Shown here one piece after another: positions 8,861-20,165 of a DNA stretch of 64,000 nucleotides (its first letter is position 1; every line of letters begins with the position of its first letter). This DNA comes from Canna indica. Taxonomy: Eukaryota; Streptophyta; Magnoliopsida; Zingiberales; Cannaceae. The position numbers were made by a program, and so were the translations under genes. The stretch covers positions 33,758,501 through 33,822,500 of the forward strand of contig CP136894.1 in the NCBI GenBank assembly GCA_034359265.1. The letters run 5' to 3'. The notes below the pieces were generated by a model that was given only the letters and a program-made list of their open reading frames with translations, searched no databases and had not been told where the DNA came from.

Positions 8861-9544
8861 TTCCCGGAGGAGTTGCCACGGTTGCCTCCACAGAGGGAGA
8901 TTAAATTCTGTATTGATTTCCAGCCAGGGGTGAAGCCGATCTCCATTCCATCGTACCGGATGGCACTAGCTGAGTTGAGGGAGTTGAAGTCCCAGTTGCA
9001 GGAGCTGCTTGAGTTGGGTTTCATTTGCCCAAGAGTTTCTCCTTGGGGTGCTCCAGTGCTCTTTGTGAAAAAGAAAGATGGGTCCATGCGGATGTGCATT
9101 GATTACCGGTAGCTTAATAAGGTAATGGTGAAGAATCGGTACCCGCTGCCCAGAATTGATGATTTGTTTGATCAACTTCAGGGAGCTCAGTGGTTTTCTA
9201 AGATTGACCTACGGTTAGGGTATCATCATTTGAGGATCCGGGACAGTGACGTCCCCAAGACTGCTTTCAGGTGGAGGTATGGGCACTTTGACTTCCTGGT
9301 GATGTCTTTCGAGCTGACTAATGCACCTGCAGCATTTATGGATCTCATGAACCAAGTGTTCAGGGAATTCTTGGATAAATTCGTAATTGTGTTCAATGAT
9401 GATATTTTGATTTATTCCAGGAGCAGGGAGGAGCATGCTGAGCACTTGAGGGTAGTTTTGGAAACTCTCATGGAGCACCAATTGTATGCTAAGTTCTTCA
9501 AGTGTGAGTTCTGGATGGAGAGTGTTGGGTTCCTTGGCCATGTG
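8860..9544 (+). pseudogene. pol: Reverse transcriptase of gypsy element A, split by copia element F
   Basis: Fingers ([35 protein letters not shown]), then TAG at 9,111-9,113 for the Gln of RQLNK, then palm: [54 protein letters not shown]. The catalytic box near 9,391 is [10 protein letters not shown]: both Asp are kept but the usual Ile is Asn. The text stops after VGFLGHV at 9,542, where copia element F begins, and resumes at 17,701. Confidence 0.9.
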
Positions 9545-11140
9545 TGAAAGTGAAATGGTGACACTAGAGGGGTAGGGTGAATAGTATATTTACTAATTCG
9601 ATTAGCCTAAATTCTGGTTTAATCGATTCTTAGATTATTTAGGCAATTTGCGATCTTATGATTAGATGCGCAAGCGATATAAAGATAAAGCAATTATGAC
9701 AAATAATAAAGCAATGCAGACATGATATTTATAGTTGGTTCGGCCCCAATGCCTACTCCACTACCTAAGCACCCCGCTTAGGATTTCTAAACTAGTTTTA
9801 CTAGATTAATTTAAGTTTCCCTTACAATGAGGACTTTTCCCCGGAAAGTCTCCGCTCTCCAACCGAAGGCACTTCCACACCCGGAAGTATCCCGCCTTCC
9901 TACCAAGGGCACTTTCCCACCTCAACCTAAGGGACAACTAGAACTAATCCTAGTAAGCTCAAAGTTTACACACACAAGTGGCTTTACACCTTGCAAGGTA
10001 ACCACTTAAACAACAATACGTATCACAAGGTCTTCTACATGTTCAGCTCAAAACCGATTTCAAACAACGATTAAAATTACAATTGAAAAGGGCTAAAGAA
10101 TGAAACCAAATATCAATGCTCTTTTCAGGCCTTGGAACCTTCAACTCGCCAAGAAGTGGAGCTTGGACAGCACCCGAGTTGAGAGGCAACAGCAGCTGGC
10201 GCTTGAAGGATGAACTCGGCAGGGAAGCAGAGCGCAAGCTTTAAATCTTTTGGAAGGCTTTGAATCCTCTTGATGGCTTAATAAACTCTGTAATAATGAA
10301 GGAAGAAGTATAAAGGAATCATATGAGGGTTTATTTATACCCTGCTGAAGAAATGGCACTCAACGGATAGAAATCTATCCATTGCAGGCCATCGGTCGAA
10401 AGGTCGGTCGACCGACTGGTCGACCGATCCTTCGACCACTCCTCTTTTCTCTCTGGTCGGTCGATCGCTAGACGCAAATCGCGCGATCCGCGATCTTCGG
10501 TCGACCCATCGGTCGACTGACGCGATTGCATCTTAGGCTTAGACGTAGGTCGGTCGACCGCCAACCCTACTGCCCATTTTGTACTCCGTTTGAGTTCAAT
10601 AAAAATATCTAAAAAATCAAAATCCCTAAGGATCAAAATCTAGTTCTTGGGATCTCGTATAAGATGAAAATTTTCTAATCTTTCGGGTCAAATAAGGATA
10701 TGCTAAAGGCTTCCAAAAAATCCTAAAAAATACATCGTTATCTAGTTTTGACCCGAGGAACAATTATCACCATTTTTTATTTCAAAAAAAGGTTTGGATC
10801 ATATAGCCCTCCAAGGAGCTCCCTAGTCTTAGTGAATTTCAGGGCGGTCCCGGAATTTCATGGTTTGGGGTTCGGGATATATTTTTGGGTTTCTTATGCA
10901 TCACCATGAGGATTACAGTAATTTCTTGACACCCTAAACCTAAACTCTCTTTCTTGAAGATTCCCGAGCATCGACGAGCATCCTTGTCGATTTATCTGAT
11001 TTCTCCGATCGCGGACGTCGCGCACTAACCGATATGGAACTTGAAAGATATTCTCAATGAAATCATTAGTCCCATGTTTGTTCTCATCAAAACCATCAAA
11101 AACCGTGATTAAGGCTAAGGTTGAAAACCTAAAGCCAACA
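9545..11140 (-). repeat. 3' LTR of copia-like element F
   Basis: Read on the - strand it starts TGTTGGCTTTAGG at 11,140. It matches the 5' LTR of F but lacks about 130-165 bp near 10,580 that the other keeps (16,960-17,130). It has a TATA box on the - strand (GTATAAATAA, 10,331-10,340), a hairpin CAACGGATAG/CTATCCATTG (10,361-10,384) and a cluster of GGTCGACC-type palindromes (10,388-10,560). Small open frames inside are not genes. Confidence 0.9.
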
Positions 11141-11459
11141 ATCTCCCCCTTTTTGATGTTCACAAACATCCTTAAGAAAATATATACATTAAAGACAACA
11201 AGGATATCAACTAAGGGATTGCTCCCCCTATCAACATGCATATTTATGGAATAGAACTCCCCCTATCTATATGCATGAATTTCCTATAGTTTCCTCCCCT
11301 TTACCTAGAATGATTATATTTTCCCTATATGCTTTAATGTATTTTCTTACACTTTTCTCCCCATTTTGACTATACATTTCCCCCTCTTTTTCTTATACTC
11401 TTCTCCCCCTTTTGACATCAATCAAAAAGGGCAAAAAAGTTCAATCAAGTCGAAGGGAT

Positions 11460-11490
<31 letters not shown>

Positions 11491-14400
11491 GAAGTTGAGA
11501 CTCTTAAGGAGTATTTTTCTTGCAAAATGACAATCTCAACTCAAGGGATGGAAAACAAGTATTTAACATGATACCAATTTAAATCACACATGATATCAAG
11601 AAGTAATAGATAGGATTCAAGCCTAAATCATGTATGCACTAAAGTCTGATACCAATGTTGTAGTTTATCTTTCTCATGACATTTTTGATTTCATTCAAAC
11701 TTTCAAAATATCAAGATATGGTCATTCAAATCATGTATATCAAGTTTGAAGTGAAACTAATGTCATTTAATCAAATTTTGGACTTAGCATGTTTTCATTT
11801 GACATAAGCATGAAAACTATGAAAATGCTAAGTCTCAAGTTTTGCTATCTACTCATGTTTTCTCAAACTTAGGCATCTAGACATTAAACATGAGATAAAG
11901 TAAGAGCATGAATCTAGTTGGGGCTTAAGATGAAATTTTTAATTTACTTTGTTGACTTAGGTCAACCTATACTTCAAGATTTGAAATACTAATTTGTTGG
12001 ATGAAAATTTTTGATACCAAATATTGAATGAAAGTTTTGATACCAATTGTTGAATGAAAATTTTGATACCAATTGTTGAATGAAAATTTTGATACCAATT
12101 GTTGAATGATCATTTGAAATGCATGTATCAAGATTCAACTCAAAATGAATTTAAAAATCAAAGTCTATTTTTCATCCTATATTGATTCCAATGAAACAAA
12201 TGGATATTTCCATCTATCATCTTAGATATCAAAATCATTTCTAGGAATGATTTTACTCAAGAAATTGTGTGAATAATAGAATCCAAATGGTGTACACAAT
12301 GTTTCATTTGATGTTTTTGAAGAAAATTCAAAGTATCGAAAAGATTGTTGTTTCAAAAAGAATGATACTTTGCATTTTTAAAGGCCAACTTCAAATTTTC
12401 ATTATAAATTAGATTCTTGATGAAATATTTTGAAATTTTTATTTAAGAAACTAGATTTTTCAATGAAGGTGTTGCTTCAAGAATCATCTCAAAATTAATT
12501 TTCTATATTGTTCTAGAAATAACTGAAAATGATATTAAATGTAGGTTGAAATGATATTTTGGTAATTTCCAGTTATTCTTAAAACTTTTTCAATTTTCAT
12601 TCAAACTTTCATGACACCACATGATGGTCATGTAAAGAGTATATGTCAAGTTTGAAATGAAAATTAAGTCATTAAGTCAAGATATCAACCTAGCATGGTT
12701 TCATTTAAAACTAAACTAGTTTTTATGAAATTTGCTAAGTTTCAATCTTAACATTTACTCATGATTTTTCAAATTTAACCCTTTGTATACCTAACATGAG
12801 TAAATCTAAACATGTTCCACAAGTATGAATTGAAAATGAGACTTTTAAGTCAACTTGTTGACTTGGGCCAACATGGTTCAAAAAAGATTTGCATGAATTA
12901 ACCTCAATTGTCACTTTATCTATACCCATAAGAATTTTCACTCTAAGAGCATGGAAACATGTCATACCTATTCCTAAACATGTTTATGAAGTTTTGGACT
13001 TAAAATCAAATGACCAAGTCAATTGATACCAATTGTGGTTTGTTGACTTAGGCCAAGCTTTTCAAGCTTAAGTCCCCTAGGGTGAATTAGTTGTCACTTT
13101 CTCCACTCTAGACATGAATTTTCAATCTTGAGCACATGACAACTAATCATTAATACACCTAAACATGTTTATCCAATTTTTAACTTAAAATGAAGTCTCT
13201 AAAGAAGAATTTAACCTAGTTCAATTTCATAGATATCATGATATCATGAAATGAGCTAAGTTATCAAAATTTTACCTACTCATGAAAATTCAAACATGTA
13301 TCGTGCATAATCAATCATGAGCATATAGAGATATCATTAAAGCATACATATTTAAGTATTATATTAAGATTTTTTCAAAATCAAAATCATACCTTTTTTT
13401 TTAAAAAAAAATTTGCCCAACTTTTTCATTTACTTCTAGATAGCATAGCTTTCTAATTCTTGACTTGCAAGTAGACTTCATTAGTATCATAATGAAATAG
13501 TAAGACTACTAGCAAGCTAATTTACTAAATAGCATGGGTTCAATACAAAGTTCTATTTAAAACCTTAACCTATGCTAGATAGTTATGATTCATTTTAAGA
13601 TGGATACCATGGTTTCAAATTGAATCTAAGAGATCCTAAGATATGAAACATTTGAGGAATAAGATCTCTACCTATGTTAAACTAGTTTGGACTTACAAGA
13701 ATGTATCTAATAGCAAGTATCAACCTAGAGCAAGTTTCATTTAATGAAATTTGTCTAAGTACTAAAATTCTACTTACTCATGAGAATTCAAACATTTAGC
13801 ATGTGATTACCATCATGAGTATAGAGACATAATTTAAGCTTAAGTATTTAGGTATAACACTAATATTTTGAATTTATCTAAGTTATACCGTATTCATGAT
13901 AATTTGCCAAACTAAACTTTTTCCATTTTAATTAGCCTTCCATTTTATGATAACTTGCAGGTATACTTTATAAATAGAACATGAAATCAAATCTACATGC
14001 AAGCTATCAAACTAAATAGCGAAGAGAAAAAAACCAAGTATCATTTATCAACTTCAACTTCACTAAATAGCATGGATTCATTTTCAAATAAATTATTCAT
14101 GATAATAAAATGAATCAAGAGATATCAAAATATTAAAATTTGAAAAATAAGATCTCCAACCCTTCCTATTAGTTAAAAACCGAAAGGCCACAATGTGCCT
14201 ACGATTTAGAACCGCAAGGTCGCATAGGCCCATTACAGGACACCAGGGTCTCCGAAGAGATCGGGAAATCAAAAATTTAAAAACATTTTTGAAATAAATT
14301 AAGAGCGGGGAAAATCAATCAATTTTAAGCATGTATCAAAACTCCAACTTAGATAAAGCAAAGGGATATAGTACCGGAATAGTTTTGATGCCAACTTTAC
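11141..14400 (-). other. Non-coding AT-rich 3' domain of element F
   Basis: No frame longer than about 70 codons and no known domain. The first 300 bp hold several oligopurine tracts on the - strand (GGGGGAG type, near 11,144, 11,221, 11,258, 11,390 and 11,405); the one at the LTR edge is the likely plus-strand primer. A TA/CATA microsatellite lies at 11,465-11,492, and a 26-bp array at 12,012-12,109. Long imperfect repeats of roughly 480 bp (for example 13,440-13,550 versus 13,915-14,030) resemble the same domain in G and H. Confidence 0.75.
12012..12109 (-). repeat. 26-bp minisatellite resembling the LTR-end/primer-site junction
   Basis: Four copies with a period of 26 bp start at 12,012, 12,038, 12,064 and 12,090, and a weaker one precedes them at about 11,987. 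On the element's sense strand the unit reads TTTCATTCAACAATTGGTATCA. The LTR-end/primer junction of element G (18,753-18,774) reads the same with one change (CATCC for CATTC). So the array repeats the last bases of the LTR plus the start of the primer site. Confidence 0.8.
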
Positions 14401-15940
14401 CTAAGCCATCAAGGTAGCTTGAAGTTGCAACCAAGCGAGGATTCATCATTCAAGTCCATGGTCAACTTCAACATATCATCGATCTTTCACCCATGTGTGG
14501 TAGCTCCCCCTACAATAGAAGATGAGATATTTCATACCCAAATGACTTTGGGTCCTTGGGGGTTAGAGGGCTTAGGAATCCAAAGTGTCCTAGCAACACT
14601 TGGATTTATCTTTAATGCACAATCATGGATGGCATGCCCAAATATACCACAACAAAAGCAATGTCCATTAAATTTCTTTTTGTTTTTGTTATGGACATGA
14701 GATTTATCTTTAGAATGCTTGTCATTTGAACTAGATTGAGCATGAGCATTCTTAAAAGATACATTCTTCTTTTGAATATGAGGTTTAGGTGTAGAATGCT
14801 TAGTATGAGAATAATGATGAACCTTAGCATTCTTTACATGAGCATTTTTATTTTTTGAGTTCTTAAATGAGACATTTTGATTCTTATAATTATAAGAGGA
14901 AGTGTTAACTTTCCTACTCAAGGTCAACATCTCATTTTTCATATCATTCATGGATTTCTGAATAACATGCAACTGAGTTTTCAACATGCTATTTTCATTC
15001 TTCAATGTCATTTTTATTTTTCAACTCCTTAGTGTCAATATTTATAGTATCATGGCATGGATTGGGGACACTAATTCGTAGCTTCTCATTTTCTAATTTT
15101 ACATCATGTAATTGAGAGCTAAGAGTTGAATTTTCTTTCTTCAATTGTTTGTTTTCCTTGTTCTATTTCATAAGCAAGGCATGCAATTTTTGACATTCCT
15201 CAACTAGTTCTTCATATGACATATTGAATGAACTAGAATAGCTAGTACTAACATTATTATTATGACTAGAAGAAGAAGAGTGTACCTCATCTTTGGTACT
15301 TATGAGGCAAACTTTTGAAGTAGCTTCATAGTCATTGCTAGAGGGTGCTTCAACTGTATGAGAGGTGGAGGTGGAAGCACTTGACCTCTTCCTTGCTTTG
15401 TTCTTCATGCTTGGGAAATTTTTCTTCACATGCCCCTTCTCTTTGCAAGCATGATAGATTACTCTTCTTTTTCGACTCTTGGTGCTACTTCTTTGACTAG
15501 AAGAGCTATGGGCATCAAAACCAAGATTAGTAGTAGGTGTGTGACCATTGTCATCACCACCTTCATTAAAAGTGCCAATTTCTTCGGTTTTGGCATAATC
15601 ATATAAAACATTTAACGAGGCCCATAAATCAAAAGCTGAAGAACAATGCATGACTTCTTCTAAGATGCCATTTGGTAATGTGCAAAGAATATAATTCGTG
15701 GCATCTTCATTATACTTAAACATTTTTTTATCTAATTCACTCCAATCATACATGTCAACCTTAGGTTCAATGAATTCTCAATGTAGCATGTTAAAGACTC
15801 CAAAACCTTTAGTCTTTAAATAATTGTACATCATATACTTCCAAAGACCAAAGTTTGAGTCATCAAATCTAGGCGGTGAAGATGCTACCGACTCTAGAAC
15901 CATTTCAAGATTGAGACAAGATGTAGAATGGATGGTGAAA
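14400..15940 (-). pseudogene. gag: Copia-type Gag of element F (two CCHC knuckles, coiled coil)
   Basis: The start is near 15,934 (MVLESVASSPPRFDD, then FGLWKYMMYNYLKTKGFGVFN), a copia gag-polypeptide pattern; a TGA follows near 15,788. The main frame 15,753-15,163 has YDWSELDKKMFKYN, VMHCSSAFDLWASLNVLYDYA and a first knuckle damaged at two Cys (YHACKEKGHVKKNF). After a stop the 15,011-14,532 frame gives a coiled-coil stretch, a His/Asn-rich linker and an intact second knuckle CFCCGIFGHAIHDC, then a WIPK-type tail. It would bind RNA and build particles. No pol follows. Confidence 0.8.
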
Positions 15941-15954
15941 TCTCAATCTACAAA

Positions 15955-15971
15955 CCCGCTCTGATACCAAA
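15955..15971 (-). other. Primer-binding site of element F
   Basis: On the - strand, TTTGGTATCAGAGCGGG follows the 5' LTR end (CCCACA) directly. TGGTATCAGAGC is the standard initiator-tRNA(Met) primer site of plant copia elements. Confidence 0.9.
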
Positions 15972-17695
15972 TGTGGGCGAAATGGCGACACTAGAGGGGG
16001 GGGGGGTGAATAATGTGTTTACTAATTCGATTAGCCAAAATTCTGGTTTAATCGATTCTTAGATTATTTCGGCAATTTGCGATCGTATGATTAGGTGCGG
16101 AAGCGATATAAAGATAAAGCAATTATGACAAACAATAAAGCAATGCAAACACGATATGATATTTATAGTGGTTCGGCCCTAATGCCTACTCTACTACCTA
16201 AGCACCCCGCTTAAAATTTCCATACTAGTTTTACTAGATTAATTTAAGTTTCCCTTACAATGAGGACTTTTCCCCGAAAAGTTTCCGCTCTCCAACCGAA
16301 GGCACTTCCACACCCAAAAGTATCCCGCCTTCCTACCGAGAGCACTTTCCCACCTCAACCTAAGGGACAACTAGAACTAATCCTAGTAAGCTCTAAGTTT
16401 ACACACACAAGTGGCTTTACACCTTGCAAGGTAACAACTTAAACAACAATACCTATCACAAGGTCTTCTACACGTTCAGCTCAAAATCGATTGCAAACAA
16501 CGATTAAAATTACAATTGAAAAGAGCTAAAGAATGAAACCAAATATCAATGCTCTTTTCAGGCCTTGGAACCTTCAACTCGCCAAGAAGTGGAGCTTGGA
16601 CAACACCCGAGTTGAGAGGCAACAGCAGCTGGCACTTGATGGATGAACTCGGTAGGGAAGCAGAGCGCAAGCTTTAAATCTTTTGTAAGGCTTTGAATCT
16701 TCCTCTTGATGGCTCAATAAACTCTGTAAGAAATGAGGGTATAAAGGAATCATATGAGGGTATGTTTATACTCTGCTGAAGAAATGACACTCAACGGATA
16801 GAAATCTATCCGTTGCAGACCGCCGATCGAAAGATCGATCGATCGGACCGGTCCTTCGATCGCTCCTCTTTTCTCTTTGGTCAGTCGACCGACGGGTCGA
16901 CCCGTCGGTCGACCGATGCTATTGCGTCTTTGGCTTAGATGTAGGTCGGTCGACTGCCAAGCCTACTGCCCATTTTGGGCTTCGATCGGTCGACCAAACT
17001 TGAGATGAAGAAGGCAGACAGCTTATGTTCTGCCTGGTTCTTCTGGTTTCGTTTTCACCACTACATCTACTTATATAACAAGTTAAATAACTTTATAACT
17101 TGATAACTTTAAAACATAAATGTTATATAAGGATTATATCTCATTTGAGTTCAATAAAAATATCTAAAAAATCAAAATCCCTAAGGATCAAAATCTAGTT
17201 CTTGGGATCTAGAATAAAATGGAAATTTCCTAATCTTTTGGGTCAAATAAGGATATGCTAAAGGCTTGCAAAAAATCCTAAAAAATACCTCCTTATCTAG
17301 TTTTGACCCAAGGAACAATTACCGCCATTTTTTATTTCAAGAAATGGTTTGGATCTTATAGCCCTCCAAGGAGCTCCCTAGTCTTAGTGGATTTCAGTGC
17401 GGTCCCGAAATTTCATGGTTTGGGGTTCGGGATATATTTTTGGTTTTTTTATGCATCATCATGAGGATTACATTAATTTCTAGACACCCTGAACCTAAAC
17501 TCCCTTTCTTGAAGATTCCCGAGCGCCGACAAGCATCCTTGTCGATTTTTCCGATTTCTCCGATCGCGGACGTCGCGCACTAACCGATATGGAACCTGAA
17601 AGATATTCTCAATGAAATCATTAGTCCCATGTTTGTTATCATCAAAACCATCAAAAACCGAGATTAAGGCTAAGGTTGAAAACCTAAAGCCAACA
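15972..17695 (-). repeat. 5' LTR of copia-like element F
   Basis: On the - strand it starts TGTTGGC at 17,695 and ends CCCACA at 15,972, 1,724 bp. Near its start is the line TTCCATATCGGTTAG that also opens the LTR of H. TATA box TATAAACA (16,763-16,770), pre-TATA hairpin CAACGGATAG/CTATCCGTTG (16,792-16,815, perfect) and GGTCGACC palindromes (16,820-16,995) lie in U3. Element F would be transcribed leftward from here. Confidence 0.9.
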
Positions 17696-17700
17696 ATTAA

Positions 17701-18021
17701 GTGTCCGGGGAAGGGGTAAAGGTGGACCCCGCAAAGATAGAAGCAGTTCAGAATTGGAAGAGGCCGACTAATGTCACAGAGATTCGGAGTTTTTTGGGGT
17801 TGGCAGGTTATTATAGAAAGTTTATGGAGAACTTCTCCAGGATTGCAGCGCCATTGACCTGCCTGAACCAGAAGAAGGTCAAGTTTGTATGGGACAGTAA
17901 GTGCGAGGAGAGCTTTCTGAAGCTCTAGGACTGCTTGACGTCGGCGCTAGTTCTAGCAGTACCTTCGGGCTGGTGAGGATTTGTTGTTTTTAATGATGCC
18001 TCTCGGGTCGGCTTGGGTTGT
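17701..18021 (+). pseudogene. pol: RT thumb and start of RNase H of gypsy element A
   Basis: The reading resumes after F with [36 protein letters not shown] and [21 protein letters not shown], then TAG at 17,926 and the first RNase H strand ([14 protein letters not shown], in which the usual catalytic-site Cys/Tyr-Asp becomes Phe-Asn-Asp). It ends at about 18,021 where element G begins. Confidence 0.9.
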
Positions 18022-18765
18022 GTGTTGACCGATGATCGACTGACAAGCGACCGAACGACATCCAACGGGCGAAAAAAGGTCCATTGAACAACCGTTCCAT
18101 TGAGGGGTTATAAATACTCCTCAACTAACTTCTTTTCCTCTGTCTCCCAGATATTGTGTGATGGAAATAGCCTTCAAAGAGTGATCTCTAGCATCCTCAA
18201 AGCTTCAAAGTGATAAAATTCTTTAATCCTTGCTCTTGATCCCTCACCTCCAATGTGTTCTTCATCAAAGGGTTCATCAAGGGTGCTAGGCTCGAAAAGA
18301 AGAGACATTTATTTTGTGATAAGTTCTTTTCTTCCTCTTCTTGTAATAGACTTGTTTTTAATTTGTTGTCAATTCATTGTATCTGAGCTTGTAAGAAGAC
18401 CTAGTGTTAGGTCTTGTGTGTAAGTGGTTACCTTTGTGTAGAAGGTGTAAAGCCACTTGTGTAAATATAGTTTACTAGGATTAGTTGTGTTATCACTTAG
18501 GGTTGAGGTGGAAGAGTTCTCTCGATAAGAAGGCGGAGACTTCTGGGTGTGGAAGTGTCTTAGGTTGAGAGTGAGACTCTTTGAGTCAAAGTCCTCAGTG
18601 TGAGGGAAACTATTTAATCTAGTAAACTTAGTTTGGAAATCCTAAGGGGGATGCTTAGGTAGTGGAATAGGCATTGGGGACGAACCACTATAAATCCTCG
18701 TGTCTGCATTGATAGATTTAGTTAACACACTATTCACCCCCCCTAGTGTGCCATTTCATCCAACA
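18022..18765 (+). repeat. Truncated 5' LTR of element G
   Basis: It starts inside U3 (matches 21,640 onward in the 3' LTR) and ends CATCCAACA at 18,765. TATA box TTATAAATA at about 18,109. The pre-TATA hairpin is damaged on one arm. Near 18,705 it lacks about 120 bp that the 3' LTR keeps (22,326-22,440). Confidence 0.9.
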
Positions 18766-18783
18766 ATTGGTATCAGAGCAGGT
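18766..18783 (+). other. Primer-binding site of element G
   Basis: ATTGGTATCAGAGCAGG follows the LTR end with a two-base gap. The core TGGTATCAGAGC fits initiator tRNA(Met). Confidence 0.9.
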
Positions 18784-18830
18784 CGTAGTCTGAGATTTCA
18801 CCATCTCGTCTACATCTAGTCTCGATCTGA

Positions 18831-20165
18831 ATATGACACTAGAGTTGGTAGCATCTTGACCTCCTAAGTTGATGAATCAAACTTTGGTCTTTGGAAGTCC
18901 AGGATGTACACCTACATTAAGACTAGAGGTTTCGGTGTTTATAACATGTTAAAATTTGAATACACTTATCCTAAGGTTGACATGCAAGATTGGAGCGAAC
19001 TTGACAAGAAAATGTTTCAATTTAATGGAGAAGCCATGAATTGCATATTTTGTGCCATAGCAAATAGCATTCTTGAAAAAGTCATGCATTGTTCAACAGT
19101 TTTTGACTTATGGGCTACTTTAAATGTTTTATATGATTATGCCAAAACCGAAGAGATTGACACTTTTGATGAAGGTGGTGATGACAATGGTCACTCACCT
19201 ACTACTAATATTAATTTTGATGCCCATAGCTCATATAGTCAAAGGAGTAGCTCCAAGCCTCCAAGAGCCGAAATAGAAAGGTAGTGTGTCATGCATGCAG
19301 GGAAAAGGGGCATGTAAAGAAAAATTGCCCTTCCATGAAAAACACGGCAAAGAAGAGGTCAAAAGCTTCTACATCATCATCCCATTCAAATGAAGCATCC
19401 TCTTGCAATGACGATGAAGCTACTTCAAAAGCTTACCTCATGAGCACTAATGATCAGGTACACTCTTCTCCTTCTAGTCATGCTAATGCAAATGAAAACA
19501 CTAGCTCTTCTAGTTCATTCAATATGTCATATGGAGAACTAGTTGAGGAATGTCAAAAAATGTATGCCTTGCTAATGAAAAAGAACAAGGAAAATAGAAA
19601 TCTAAAGAAGGAAAACTCTAAGTTTAGTTCATATGTGCATGCCTTAGAAGTAGAAAATAAAAAATTAAAGACTAAGCCTTTTGATTCATGCCATGATAAC
19701 TTAGAGCTTGAGCTTAAAACTTTGAAACATGAAAATGATAATTTAAAAAATGAAAATAGCATGTTAAAAACTCAATTGCATGCTATTCAAAAATCTATGA
19801 ATGATTTGAAAAGTGAGGTTATTCTCTTGAATAAGAAAGTAAGTGAATTAAAAAATTCTTCATTTCATAAAAACACTAGAAATACCTATTTAAAGAATGC
19901 CAATGTCCATCATCATTCTCATGCTATGCATTCTACCACTAGACCTCATGATCATAAGAAAAAGAATGTTGTTTCTAAGAATGCTCATACTCATCATGCT
20001 TCACATGTCAAGCATTCTAATAATAAATCTCAAGTCCATAGCAAAAGCAAAAGAAATTTAATGGACATTGCTTTTGTTGTGGTACATATGGGCATGCTAT
20101 ATATGATTGCACATTTAAGATGAACCCAAGTGGAGTTAAAACACTTTGGGTAGCTAAGCCCTCTA
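18831..20165 (+). pseudogene. gag: Copia-type Gag of element G (CCHC, coiled coil, His-rich, CCHC)
   Basis: The start is near 18,831 (MTLELVAS then a stop). Frame 18,904-19,284 carries YTYIKTRGFGVYNMLKFEY, DWSELDKKMFQFNGEA and VMHCSTVFDLWATLNVLYDYA. Frame 19,284-20,123 begins with an intact CHACREKGHVKKNC knuckle, then a Ser-rich spacer, about 110 residues of heptad-like Leu/Lys/Glu text (LVEECQKMYALLMKKNKE to SELKNS), and a His-rich linker. The second knuckle CFCCGTYGHAIYDC is complete but in another frame (about 20,058-20,100) because of a frameshift near 20,040. It is the best preserved gag of this family here. Confidence 0.85.

Larger units (their letters stand above)
9545..17695 (-). mobile_element. 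Copia-like gag-only element F, complete with both LTRs
   Basis: An antisense insertion in the RT-RNase H region of A. On the - strand: 5' LTR (17,695-15,972), primer site, gag (about 15,934-14,400), about 3.3 kb of AT-rich non-coding DNA, polypurine tracts and 3' LTR (11,140-9,545). LTRs run TGTTGGC to CCCACA or an eroded end. Flanking ATGTG (9,540) and ATTAA (17,696) do not form a clear duplication, though the host RT frame continues across the gap. No protease, integrase, RT or RNase H coding text is visible, which fits a non-autonomous gag-only design. Confidence 0.85.

Noticed and set aside
9540..17700. Clean 5-bp target duplication around F
   Set aside because: ATGTG and ATTAA share only two positions; the insertion is supported by the broken RT frame and LTRs instead.
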